Source: Priapulus caudatus
Taxonomy: Eukaryota; Priapulida; Priapulimorpha; Priapulimorphida; Priapulidae
Length of the DNA stretch: 28,286 bases
Assembly: GCF_000485595.1 (NCBI RefSeq)
Contig: NW_014577243.1
Coordinates: forward strand, 182,022 to 210,307
Direction of reading: 5' to 3'
Shown piece by piece: positions 19,505 to 28,286 of this stretch. A program made the translations under genes and the position numbers. Below the pieces are notes generated by a model. That model was not told the origin of the DNA. It did no database searches and saw only the letters and a list, made by a program, of their open reading frames with translations. Each line of letters opens with the position of its first letter. The first letter of the stretch is position 1.

Positions 19505-19507
19505 TGT
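19470..19507. repeat. (GC)n-(GT)n tract, strong Z-DNA candidate
   Basis: About nine GC dinucleotides run directly into about ten GT dinucleotides, 38 bp of strict purine-pyrimidine alternation. This is the most favourable Z-forming sequence in the window. Confidence 0.95.
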
Positions 19508-19509
19508 TT

Positions 19510-20210
19510 CCTTCCTTTCCATTGTGCTTCGTGCATCTATTGCTCACGGGCAAACACCTAAACAAATGCTATGCCTGCATGCCCTCCATGACATTGTTTT
19601 AGAGTCCCTTTACTTAAAGCGCTCTGTTAAAGGAGACTAGTCGTGTTCGGATGCGAATCGTGTTAGTGTTTTCGTTCCGTCGTATTGTTTTTCCGCACTG
19701 TAAACTGTGAGGTTTCAAGTTCGGTCAGTACTTGTTAGAATAGTCGCCATGATTGTGTAATGCGGTGTTAAAAACATCACAATCAATCGAGTGGATCTTG
19801 TTGCATCGCTTTGATTATCGCATTTAGGTGTTGGCACTAAAGTGTTTTAAATTTCAATGAACTGGAATTGATTTTTATGTTGCGTACACATAATCGAGAG
19901 TAAATAGTAGTATAGTAAAAGAGAGTATTAGGATAAACTGAAAATTAGGTAAACTGACGATCGCATTATTTTCGCTAGGAAATAATTGACGGGGATTGTA
20001 TAAATATTCCTTAGTAACACTTGCACTTTTAATGAAAAACTCGTCATTAGCATTATTCTTGTTGACTTAACGAAACAATCGTTCAGAAAACAGCCTGTTA
20101 TCTTGTTTTCACGATGTGTGGCATCATTAAAATCGTCAAAGATATCCAATAATAATTCAACAACGACGGCGCGATTTTTTTCATCTAATAAGCGACCACA
20201 TTCTCTAATA
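19510..20210. other. AT-rich stretch, no gene recognised
   Basis: A GATTGTG/CACAATC inverted repeat lies near 19752-19785. Otherwise short frames only and no supported gene. Confidence 0.45.
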
Positions 20211-20213
20211 CAT

Positions 20214-20588
20214 AAATTTGATATGGTATATTTAACTGGTGCGGGTCAGGCGCGCGCCAAATTTTTGCAGTGTTTACACGCTATCCCGCTCCAAATACGC
20301 GCTGGCCCGCACCAATTTGGCCCCGCAAATGAAGGAGGGCCAGGCCCAGGATAAGTTATCCCGCACCAAGCTGTGTCTGTACGCAACACGCGGGCCAGAT
20401 CCGCTGCTAAATCGCAATACGCATACGCATAGCGTTATTTAGGTCACGTAATCACGTAATTGCACAATTGCTGTCTGTGGGGTGTCGTGGCGAGCTGAAT
20501 TGAAAACTGATGACTCATTTAATGTAGGATCAAATTTGCAGTCTACGCTACGATTTGGCGCGCGCCAGTTTGATACCATATCAAATTT
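20214..20588. mobile_element. Foldback element with interrupted terminal inverted repeats
   Basis: The left arm (20214-20262) and right arm (20553-20588) share AAATTTGATATGGTAT and GGCGCGCGCCAAAT in inverted orientation; the left arm carries about 13 extra bases between these blocks. GGCGCGCGCC is itself a perfect palindrome. The interior holds further partial inverted copies (GGTGCGGGTCAGGCGCG versus CGCGCTGGCCCGCACC) and a recurring AAATTTGCAGT string at both ends. No transposase frame is present and no clear target-site duplication is seen. Best read as an old non-autonomous DNA element of unknown superfamily. Confidence 0.65.
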
Positions 20589-20589
20589 T

Positions 20590-21450
20590 GCAGTCTGTAC
20601 GGGGTATAAGTAATTCCGCCTCTCATTGGCTGCAATTCTGGTATCTTCTCCGAATTAGTACGCTATTCTCCTGCCGTAATATTTGTCCCAAGTTTTTCCG
20701 TAACATGTCTCCTTATTTTCTGAGTCTATCTATTCTATGTTCTGTCGTTCTGAGTCCCCGGTTACACGTGTGACACAGTCACCGTGTACTACTAGGCGGC
20801 AAGTGCGGCAATTGCAGCAAGTATTGTCCGTAACTGCCGGATAATAGGCCAACGTAGTGTCGTAAATCACGTCTAATGGACTCCCCATGGTTGATGAAGT
20901 TGTATTCTAAGCAGCTGTTAACGTGGCTCATGCCTAGCTTGCGTGTTGTCTGTCTTCTCAAGCTCTCTGACTTTGAAACACCCGGAGGTCATCTTCCGCC
21001 GTAATACCCTGAAAATTATGTAGAATGATAGAATGTGCAACTCGTCACGCAGTTCATGTTCTGGGTTTTGATCCGACTATATTATGGTCATAATTATGAC
21101 AATATGCGTGCGTCGCTCGCGTTTAATTGTTCCATGTAGCGAATTCTATTCATTTAGGGAATGTCTACTAATAGTTGTAGACGATGATGGACAGTTTCAC
21201 GAAGCTAGCGTTAATAGCAGCGCGAGTATGTACTATCATTATTATTTTATTATTTTATTATTAACTTTGCCGTGTCTTTGTCTGTCGTGTAGGATGAAAC
21301 TCGCATTTTTTTGGGTTGGCTGAAATATGGTTAACAATGAATTTGTAATGTGAAAATATAATGTATGAGTTAAACATAGTGGTAATTCAGGATTGGTTTG
21401 TTGTTTTAAACCTGACCCTGCACTTTTGCTACATCTAGACTTGTCTGGTA
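20590..21450. other. Unique stretch, no gene recognised
   Basis: Short frames only (up to 79 codons). A TTATTATTTTATTATTTTATTATTA-type AT repeat is at about 21236-21262. Nothing else is supported. Confidence 0.45.
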
Positions 21451-21540
21451 TGTGCGTGGCTGTGTGCGTGCTTGCGTGCTTGCGTGCGTGGCTGCGTGCG
21501 TGCGTGCGTGTGATGGTGGGTGGGTGGATGCATGCATGCA
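21451..21540. repeat. Degenerate (TGCG)n with GGTGGGTGG and GCAT ends
   Basis: TGCG/TGCT tetranucleotides to about 21511, then GGTGGGTGGGTGG (short G-rich run) and four GCAT units. It is more degenerate than the other TGCG arrays. Confidence 0.85.
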
Positions 21541-21888
21541 ATTTCACTCACTGTTTGTTGGATGTTTTTAAATACCAACAACTTGCGCATGACGACATAC
21601 AGCATAAAATGGGTGTTTCTGTAGGTCGCCGTGTCTGATACCTTTTGTTGGGCATAAATTAAGTAGATGTGGTCAGAGCAGGTGAATTAGGCTGTCACTT
21701 TAAATGTGTATTCACTGCGTGGCTGCGAGCAAAATTGCCTGTTTACTTTACAGTGCGGATCCAGTTCACAGACGTCGTGTAGCGAGGTTACGTAATCTTC
21801 TAGCTTGAAGACGAATTTCAAACCCTCTATTTGAGCGCGACGATTGGTTTAGCGTGTCATAAAGTACGGATTTTCAGTAACGAGGTTA
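21541..21888. other. Unique stretch, nothing recognised
   Basis: No open frame, repeat or signal worth naming; AT-rich intergenic or intronic sequence leading to the inverted-repeat element. Confidence 0.45.
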
Positions 21889-22611
21889 TGGAAATAGAAA
21901 GATTTTAGTGCACAGGAGATGAGGATTGGGCGTGATTATTATGTAAATGCATCACGAGATACGTGATGCATTTGAGGCACATGAGTCTACAGCATCACTT
22001 GAGGTTATATATATATATAATATATTTAATCAACGTGCTATTCTGTTTTGTTTGCGCTGCATCATCTGGTTGCGATGATGAAGGCGATTAGCTGTTATTT
22101 AGCAAAAAGTTATGCAACTATTCCGAAGCAATTGCGATATAGCCTCGTACCGAACAAGCTAGTAAATCTTGATGCCACACGCGGACGAAATTAGGCTTGA
22201 TTCTTGTTACTTCTTCTGCTGTACAGTGTGCTTTTGTTACATTATGTTACGTTACCTTACGTATGTTGTTTGGTTAAGTTATGTTGTACTATTATTTGTA
22301 GACGAGCATTTGTGATGAGTTAATTTTAAGTCTAATTGCCGTTGTGCTTTATATGAACTTGGTCTCACTCTACATAACAGGCTGTTTTGCGGAGGGACAG
22401 ACTAACTCGGTATACGTGCTATCAAGAGTAGATAATAACAATTATCTACTCTTGGTGCTATGTGATATATGCTACAGTGTGTCGTATACTGCTACATATG
22501 TCTGTCTATGTGGCAGAATAGTTGGTTGCCAGTCTACGTATCTCGTGATGCATTTACATAATAATCACGCCCAATCATCATCTCATGTGCTCTCAAATCT
22601 TTATATTTCCA
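21889..22611. mobile_element. 723-bp element with 76-bp inverted repeats
   Basis: Arms 21889-21964 and 22536-22611 are equal-length inverted copies with about six or seven mismatches, nearly all in the outer half; the inner 40 bp or so (from GATTGGGCGTGATTATTATG inward) are identical. The left arm runs into a perfect palindrome AAATGCATCACG/CGTGATGCATTT with a 5-nt loop, so the arm partly repeats itself inverted. The interior contains an AT run (about 22005-22030) and the 14-bp hairpin described next. A 92-codon frame inside (22344-22622) shows no transposase motif and runs into the right arm. No target duplication was found. Non-autonomous DNA transposon is the best guess. Confidence 0.8.
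22423..22454. repeat. Perfect 14-bp hairpin with 4-nt loop
   Basis: CAAGAGTAGATAAT pairs perfectly with ATTATCTACTCTTG around AACA. It lies inside the 723-bp inverted-repeat element and could be a nested small insertion or a structural part of it. Confidence 0.85.
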
Positions 22612-23139
22612 CAACAAGATAAGTGATAAGTTTAAAGATTTGTGAACAATTAGAATTTTCAATTGACACATTTTGAACAAATTTGAATTGAATTTTCTCG
22701 CAGTTCTGATGCCGAATATAGTTGCTCGCTGTGATGCGTTCGTTGGTGGTCGTGCGGCTGTATATAGCACCTGTTTCAGCAGTTTGGTATTTTCCGGTAG
22801 ACCTCCATAGACGAATCATTGTACTGTAGAGTAGCAAACGCCCTCAGATCTTCGTGGTTTTGTAGTCACTTGTTAGCATTTCATGCGGGATTGACGAGAC
22901 GCGTGTATGGTGATGTGATACGCAGTCATTTCTGCCACAGATGCCCGTGGCTTGACTGCTGTCTGAAGAGCGTGCTTGCTTGTTACGCGGGCCCTCCCTC
23001 TGTACTGGTGTTGTTTAATTTATTGTATACAGACGTTCGGCGTCTTTTTGATAATCAACCGCGAGTGGCGCGCGTGTGTGCGTACGATCACAGTTGGCCG
23101 GTTCATTGAGAACTAATTCTTGCTTTATTTTGCTCCCAG
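22612..23139. other. Unique stretch, no gene recognised
   Basis: A 96-codon frame at 22819-23109 (+) has no known motif. The last 25 bases form a strong polypyrimidine acceptor for the next feature. Confidence 0.4.
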
Positions 23140-23271
23140 AGCCCATCTCGTCAAGTAGGACTACTTGCCGAGCCAGTTGGTGCTCTTGTGTTTTATTATG
23201 TTACCCAATTCAAGTGGGGATCAGTGTCAGTTGTATGCCGACCCCCGGCCTCCGTTAGGCTCGGCCGGTGA
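23140..23271 (+). CDS. Candidate terminal coding exon, unknown protein
   Basis: A textbook acceptor (TTCTTGCTTTATTTTGCTCCCAG) ends at 23139. In the first frame after it 43 codons are open to a TGA at 23269-23271. The peptide (QVGLLAEPVGALVFYYVTQF, then a basic C terminus) looks protein-like but is not recognised. A second frame from the same acceptor is also open for about 38 codons. A third, overlapping frame starting within this segment runs to 23431 (88 codons from an internal ATG) but is closed by a TAG just after the acceptor. The signal is the acceptor; the coding frame is uncertain. Confidence 0.25.
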   Translation, partial: SPSRQVGLLAEPVGALVFYYVTQFKWGSVSVVCRPPASVRLGR

Positions 23272-23505
23272 CTTGAAAGCTAATGATACATTGTGTGGTC
23301 CTTTGTGCGCACTTCCCGTGCTGGCTGGATCAGCACCATTCAAGTACGGGCCAGAAATTAAGCACTTTTTAGGCACAGGACAAAACAACGGAGCGGCGCA
23401 TGCCCACGGGAATAGCGATGGCGGGCAGTAACAGCTCATTATGGGATACGAAAAAAGCTAATTAGCGGCGTGTCAGCAGCTATTATCACTTGACAACTGA
23501 AGAGA

Positions 23506-23576
23506 ATTAGATTTATCACAGTTTATGCGTGTTTATCGGGACGCTGTGGGGAAGTCAAAACTGCGATAAACCTAAT
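23506..23576. repeat. 71-bp foldback with 19-bp arms
   Basis: Arms 23506-23524 and 23558-23576 match at 17 of 19 positions. Both mismatches are A on the left against G on the right when aligned, one of them turning a CG into CA, as CpG decay would. No flanking duplication is visible. Confidence 0.6.
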
Positions 23577-24209
23577 GCGATGTACACCAAAATGTTTATG
23601 TATTTTTTCTCTTTCTCATTCCCAGGGGAAAGTTTGCAAGCAAGGTGTTTACATTCAGGAGTAGCTCGCATTATGGAGAACCTGGATTACAACACTGGAC
23701 GTCGAGGAGCCACATATATATAGAGCGTAAAGCACCGGCAACGTAACAGTATAATAACGACAACTGCTTCTATGTGCGATACTTTCGGTGGATGTGGCCA
23801 TAACAGAAACGCATTAGGCCGCACAGAAGGAAAAATACGCGTATAAACACGAGAATGGAATGTGAAGTGGCTAAATAGGATAAGTAGCCGAACGGTTGTG
23901 ATTTGGATTGTGAAATAACTACAGTTAATTCTGTCGCTTATACGTGCACTTTCGCCAATTCCAGCTATTTGCTTCAGCAAAAATATGGCCAGTGTACTGT
24001 TGTTGACAAAATATGTTTGTGCTTGGTAGTATGTGTCTTAGAGACGCGTACGAAATTATAATGGGGGTTTCCAACAATGCAGATGAACGCATAAAACAGT
24101 TGTATAAAGACATATTGTACGCCACGACGTGCGTTACTCGTGGCAGTTCGCTTTAAAGATGTGTGAACTCGTTAGTTCATTGTTATATAGCGTCACATAG
24201 CACTCACTG
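23577..24209. other. Unique stretch, no gene recognised
   Basis: A 97-codon minus frame (23687-23980) and shorter plus frames show no domains. No repeat or convincing splice pair is visible. Confidence 0.45.
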
Positions 24210-24515
24210 GTAGCGGTAGCGGTAGCGGCAACAGGAGCATTCACGACAGCAGCGACAGCATGCAGTAGCAGTAACAGCGTCAGCAGCAGCAGTAGCAGCA
24301 GTAGCAGCAGTAACAGCGTCAGCAGCAGCAGTAGCAGCAGTAGCAGCGTCAGCAGCAGCAGTAACAGCGTCAGCAGCAGCAGTAACAGCGTCAGCAGCAG
24401 CAGTAACAGCATCAGCAGTAGTAACAGCGTCAGCAGCAGCAGTAACAGCGTCAGCAGCAGTAGTAACAGCGTCAGCAGCAGCAGTAACAGCATCAGCAGT
24501 AGCAGTAGCAGTTAG
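24210..24515. repeat. Trinucleotide-based array (GTAGCGG, then 21-bp AGC/AGT/AAC units)
   Basis: Starts with three GGTAGC-type units, then builds 18 to 21-bp units of AGC, AGT and AAC triplets separated by GTC or ATC (CAGCAGCAGTAACAGCGTCA pattern), ending near 24515. All lengths are multiples of three, so minus-strand frames of Leu-Thr or Ala-Asp-Val repeats stay open for over 100 codons. This follows from the repeat and gives no sign of a gene. Confidence 0.95.
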
Positions 24516-25268
24516 CAAGGAATAGTGTATAGATATATATAACGTCCGTCAGTACGAGGAGCAGCCAGCAGCTACCGGGGTTTTCTGCTTCACAGTAAAT
24601 GCCGCCATCAGTAGCAGCAGATTACAAGCCTAACTGATGTATAACCTAGCGTATGTAGCAGTCACCACTAGTAGCTGCAGTTGGCAATGATTACTGGCGT
24701 TTAGACCGTATGTAGCATTTATTAACAGCATCACAAGCTAGCACTCCCATTTATTTTAAAGAAGTCCATTCAGTTAGCTATGGTTGTGTCGTATTTTTAG
24801 CGAGACTTATGTGAATATATACGTTCATCTGAGACATACGGCAATTCTAGCTTTCTGAGTCGGCTCAGCCTGAGGGATAAGTGTATAATATATTGATGCA
24901 TGGATTTGTCAAATCAAATTTCCAGTCAAATATTTTAGATTGCAACAGAATCGTGATTAAATTAAAGCGTGGTTTGTGTTGTACGTATTGAATGACAGGG
25001 AGGACTTTGTTTGTTGGAAACACGCAGGACGTACGTACTGTTTAATCGCATGGCTACAAATGCTTGTTATTGAATTAGTATAACCGGAATTACGTTCGTT
25101 ATGGTTTGCAACATATATTCTGCACGAAATACTGTAAAATATTCTTCCCCGTGTACATGCAATTGTCAACTTTGCTGTTATTACGAATGTCAGGCTTAAC
25201 GAGCGTCTCTCCTATCGATAACTATCGACACAGTGTCGATTTAAGACGGAATGCTGCGGCTATGACAT
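24516..25268. other. Unique stretch with scattered GTAGCAG remnants
   Basis: CAGTAGCAG-like fragments continue sparsely to about 24690, suggesting the neighbouring array was once longer. The rest is AT-rich and has no supported gene. A small ATCGACAC/GTGTCGAT palindrome is at about 25224-25240. Confidence 0.45.
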
Positions 25269-25371
25269 TGTGCTCGTCTATAAACACCTATGTATAAATA
25301 AATTAAAGCTGCTCGGTCAATGTGCTCGTCTATAAACACCTATGTATGAATATATTAAAGCTGCTCGGTCA
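25269..25371. repeat. 52-bp tandem duplication
   Basis: 25269-25320 and 25321-25371 share TGTGCTCGTCTATAAACACC and a second block ATTAAAGCTGCTCGGTCA, with a few differences between them (TATAAATAAA versus TATGAATATA). Both contain a TATAAA string. A recent simple duplication. Confidence 0.92.
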
Positions 25372-25914
25372 TACATATTACTCGCGGCTGCAGTCGAGGT
25401 TGGTGGCTTGCGCTGCTCTGCTCAACTCCTATAATCTGTGCACGCGCCACGCACATACGCGCCGACGAAAATGAATTACCATATTTCCGTTACCATTATT
25501 GTCCGATTCTGCCGCTCGCTAATTGCCCGGTGTCGCGTGCAGGTTGACAAGGTGCGCCAATCTTGGGGCCATCTGGCGGGGGCCGCTCCGCCCAGGTGGT
25601 TTGCCCATCCCCGTAAATGCGCGGCACCGGTAAAACGAGATTATCAAAACGAAAATTGATTAGCACTAGAAGCTTTTGTTCGCAGACACCTTGATTGCTA
25701 ATCACTAAGGTGGGGGATGGTGCGAACGCACTGCGTCCCGACGTGGGGTCGTACGAAGCGTGCCTAGAGTAGAAGTCGTCCGACATCTGTGCTCGGGTTC
25801 GAGGCAGGCGGTTAGCGTATTATGGCTTTATTATTTGGCTGAACAAAATATGATGTAGATACTGTTCTAATAAGGATATGATGGTCGCCTGTGTGTGACC
25901 TATGCTAGGCGGTG
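25372..25914. other. Unique stretch with a GC-rich patch, no gene recognised
   Basis: The GC-rich patch at 25530-25640 lies in a 73-codon plus frame and a 96-codon minus frame (25496-25786). A GTCGCGTGCAG acceptor-like string is at about 25542, and GATTAGCA/TGCTAATC copies lie near 25659 and 25696. No family is recognised in either frame; a short exon in the patch is possible but unproven. Confidence 0.35.
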
Positions 25915-26112
25915 GAGATAAGAATTGGTCGAGGGAGAAGGAGAGGGCCCGAAAGTGCCAGACACAGAAATGGAGAGACATAGAGGGAGACAAAGTCAGA
26001 GGGGGAGGCGCGAACGAAAGGGAGAGACAAGGCGAGAAGGGAAGCGTGAACAAGAGAGAAGCGAAGGGAGAGGGAGAGAAAGCGAGCGCGCGAAAGAGAT
26101 AGATAGGTAGAT
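25915..26112 (+). repeat. Long purine-rich tract (GGGAGA/GAAAG type)
   Basis: Nearly 200 bp in which the plus strand is overwhelmingly A and G, with GGAGAAGGAGAGGG, GGAGAGACAAGG and AGGGAGAGGGAGAGAAAGCG stretches, ending in short GATA repeats. Frames here give only Arg/Glu/Gly-rich low-complexity peptides. Confidence 0.88.
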
Positions 26113-26459
26113 AAAGAGGTTGGGGGGATATCGTGTAGGATTATCTTCTCAAATCTCTATTAGTATTCATGAGTCATCGATGCGAATTTTAATGTTACTC
26201 CGTTGTGCGTTTTCGATTATGGAAGATGTCGTGTAACCTGTGTCTCTATCATTGTCCGCTGGTGTCCACTCAGCTGGTCATTTTAGCTGTCATTTGTTTG
26301 GGGGCGCAGTGGATTAGGACCGTTGTCAGGGCTGTCTTTATCTGTTTGTCACGGTAGCCCATCCCCGAATAGAGCTGCGCCTGATAACATTCATTCACGC
26401 CGGTCATTGAAATTTGCCCGAATTTGAATGAGAATGCCGTATACATCTGCGTGCGAATT
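26113..26459. other. Unique stretch, nothing recognised
   Basis: Complex non-repetitive sequence without open frames of note; possibly part of the regulatory-looking region that follows. Confidence 0.4.
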
Positions 26460-27200
26460 CCACCGTAATTGTTCTTGCCTTTGTCGCTAATTCCTTTCGA
26501 AAGTGGCCTTTAAAATGGTTCACGGACCGAAGAATGGCGGATGCGTAATGGCCATCTTGTTTACCCCACCTTTAGCTGCGCGACTGACTTGTTGGCCGTA
26601 CACAGGGCTTACAGGCCGTTGGGATAAACTATTGTGCCCCCACAACTCTCTCGTGTTCCATCTTGTGTTGATGTGCAAATGAGCCCCGATGCCGATGACA
26701 TTGGCGCTGATTGGCACCCTTTTCTCTCGATCGTGGAGTTCGCGGAGTTAGTTGTACATTAATCTGAATGTTGTGAAATGTTTCGCGTCTCAGCTAGTTC
26801 GCGCCATTCATCCGTAATGGATTTTGGCCGCCTTTTCGCGTAATTGGGCGTCGCCTGATCAGTAGCGAAGTAGAAGAAGTTCACCGTGGCGTAATGCTGT
26901 GTGTTGTTGACCAGCGGCTGTAAATTCTCCGGCTGGCGTCGTTACGGTGGTAACTTTTGCTGATTTGTAGTAATTCATGTGATGCGCGGCGTACACACTA
27001 TGGAAACTGCCTGCCTGCTCAGCCGCCCACCCTATCATGCCTCAGCTGCACAATGAATTGAATAGTCAGGTTGCGCTTACAGAAAACGCGTTTGTATTTT
27101 TCGGGTCAGGTCGTTGTGTTTTAGATGTACAGTGTTTTAATTATTTATATTGTAAGCGAATGAGTTAACGTGCGGTTTTGCCTGGTAGCCCGTAATCTGG
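26460..27200 (+). promoter_or_regulatory. Possible enhancer with a cluster of CGTAAT motifs
   Basis: CGTAAT occurs six times, all on plus, at 26464, 26544, 26813, 26839, 26890 and 27191; about 0.2 would be expected on one strand in this length under equal base use. Three are followed by G or TTG and all carry the TAAT core bound by homeodomains. The region also has a TGTTTAC forkhead-type string near 26559, an octamer-like TGCAAATGAG near 26673 and repeated GGCCGCC/GGCGGAT strings. It lacks repeats and long frames and is more GC-balanced than its surroundings. Regulatory function is inference. Confidence 0.3.
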
Positions 27201-27506
27201 TAATCCCGTCTATTCTGGCGTCGTTATTATCGCGATGGGAATACCGTTGTGCATCTTGTAGCAAACCTCGTGTGGTTTTGCTGTTGCTACAGTTAGATTT
27301 TTCGGAATAGCGTCTTGAATTTACGACTTTTCGCGTCATCTGTGCCAGTACGTTGCGAGAAAACGCGGGCAACGCGGTTGTGATTGCGTTTCTTGAAATT
27401 GCAATGAGTAATCTGACATTTCGATATTTCACATGCCGTTCGTCGAGACACGTGTTTTTTTCTGAGTAAGTCTAGATCGGCCTGTGCGTGGGAAGTGCGC
27501 GAGTAT
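27201..27506. other. Unique stretch, no gene recognised
   Basis: Covered by a 95-codon minus frame (27145-27432) of Arg/Ser/Thr-rich, random-looking sequence. No other signal. Confidence 0.45.
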
Positions 27507-27515
27507 GTATTGGTT

Positions 27516-27603
27516 TAGCTCTAGAACTATAGCCCTTCGCTCTGCCTCAGGCAGAGCATAGGCACAGCCTGTGGCAGCGCGAAGAGCTATCGTTCTAGAG
27601 CTA
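27516..27603. mobile_element. 88-bp palindromic MITE with 9-bp target duplication (element C)
   Basis: The whole 88-bp element is one imperfect palindrome: reading inward from both ends, 37 of 44 positions match, starting with an identical TAGCTCTAGAAC. An exact 9-bp direct repeat, GTATTGGTT, flanks it at 27507-27515 and 27604-27612. It has no coding capacity and would fold into a single long hairpin. The duplication length is the same as for elements A and B, so the same class of transposase may have moved it, but its ends differ from theirs and it has no telomeric core. Confidence 0.85.
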
Positions 27604-27612
27604 GTATTGGTT

Positions 27613-27787
27613 GTGACCACCGTCATACATCCGTGTTCATTCGATGGCGAGTTTATAGGCACGTGTCTCACTCCCTCGAATCCTGAACTCTGTAAGGGGT
27701 TTGTACTGTGGGGTTTAGTATGCACAGTGTGATACGCATTTACGATATGAATATGGCTCCGTATAGACTATAGAGGCTGTGAAATAA
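27613..27787. other. Unique spacer, nothing recognised
   Basis: Short unique sequence between element C and an ACGC microsatellite. Confidence 0.4.
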
Positions 27788-27832
27788 CACAACACACGCA
27801 CGCACGCACGCACGCACGCACAACACACACAT
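27788..27832. repeat. (ACGC)n microsatellite with CA ends
   Basis: About six ACGC units between short ACAC runs, the complement of the TGCG arrays elsewhere. Confidence 0.94.
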
Positions 27833-28141
27833 ACCCCTAATAGTCTAATAGATGTCGTCATCGGCAGGTACATTTATTTAGTTGTTTACACGAGCGAAAT
27901 GGATAAAGGCTGCTTAATACCAATGTAATGTCTCTGTATTGTCCGTGTGATTTTAAAGCCCGAGTCGGAATGTTGTATATTTCGTTTATTTTATCTAATA
28001 TCATTACAGCTGACGTCACTTTATTTTAATTGCATAATCGGCTACCATTAGGGTCTGTAGTAAATTGTTCGTGTAAATATGCGTTGACTCAGAACAGCGT
28101 ACACATGTATGATTCGTAAAGTTGTTCACGTGTCGTTTAAT
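27833..28141. other. AT-rich spacer, nothing recognised
   Basis: No open frame, hairpin or splice pair of note. Confidence 0.45.
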
Positions 28142-28204
28142 CGTGCGTGCGTGCGTGCGTGTGCGCGTGTGCGTGTACGTGTACGTGTACGTATGTATGT
28201 ATGT

Positions 28205-28277
<73 letters not shown>

Positions 28278-28286
28278 TGCGTGCGT
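28142..28286. repeat. (TGCG)n-(GTAC/GTAT)n-(GT)n-(TGCG)n compound microsatellite
   Basis: TGCG units, then GTACGTGTACGT and GTATGTAT units, a pure GT core of about 21 units (28214-28258) and a second TGCG run that continues off the window edge. Confidence 0.97.

Noticed and set aside
24134-24518. Minus frames of poly-Leu-Thr and poly-Ala-Asp-Val
   Set aside because: Translation of a trinucleotide array whose lengths are all multiples of three; no unique protein sequence on either side.
25790-25815. tRNA B-box-like GGGTTCGAGG
   Set aside because: No A box at the right distance and no cloverleaf arms; no other tRNA, 5S or U6 signatures were found.
27516-27603. Cloning-vector polylinker contamination (GCTCTAGAAC string)
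   Set aside because: The match to common polylinkers is only about 12 bases, occurs in both arms of a palindrome and is flanked by a target-site duplication.

Overview
The window looks like non-coding DNA from a large eukaryotic genome, most likely an animal. The reasons are long (GT)n/(AC)n microsatellites, many tandem and inverted repeats, TTAGGG-type telomeric repeats, scattered splice-like signals with polypyrimidine tracts, and no open frame beyond about 155 codons that is not repeat-driven or unrecognisable. CpG does not look depleted by eye; many microsatellites extend into (TGCG)n and (CG)n. I cannot name the species. No recognisable protein family, transposase, reverse transcriptase, rRNA or tRNA gene was found.

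Layout. 1-7.3 kb: unique AT-rich sequence broken by three GT/CA microsatellites, with one plausible coding exon (3574-3841, +) and a CpG-rich block with a CAG tract (4.93-5.3 kb). 8.48-9.76 kb: a cluster of mobile-element remnants around a possible exon: a hairpin-ended repeat, a 307-bp inverted-repeat element carrying telomeric repeats, and a 340-bp element with near-identical arms. 10-11.2 kb: a TA tract, then a CpG-island-like promoter candidate. 11.95-12.5 kb: a large TG/TGCG microsatellite directly abutting a second telomeric-repeat element. 13.2-14.63 kb: a 1.2-kb CTG-rich minisatellite whose left part is strikingly noisy, followed by a diverged 40-bp array. 15.8-19.5 kb: a purine tract, a 43-bp array, an AT hairpin, a 47-bp hairpin satellite, a possible first coding exon and a (CG)n(TG)n tract. 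20.2-22.6 kb: two inverted-repeat elements. 23-28.3 kb: a possible terminal exon, trinucleotide and purine repeats, a cluster of six CGTAAT motifs, an 88-bp palindromic element and terminal TG/TGCG microsatellites.

The main result is a group of three short non-autonomous elements flanked by exact 9-bp target-site duplications (8997-9303, 12237-12475, 27516-27603). Two of them have unrelated terminal inverted repeats, yet both enclose a block of degenerate TTAGGG/CCCTAA repeats. This suggests interstitial telomeric DNA is being spread here by cut-and-paste transposition rather than by telomerase or chromosome fusion. The 9-bp duplications point to a Mutator-like or Merlin-like transposase supplied from elsewhere. 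No working gene set can be assembled from this window; candidate exons are given individually with low to moderate confidence.
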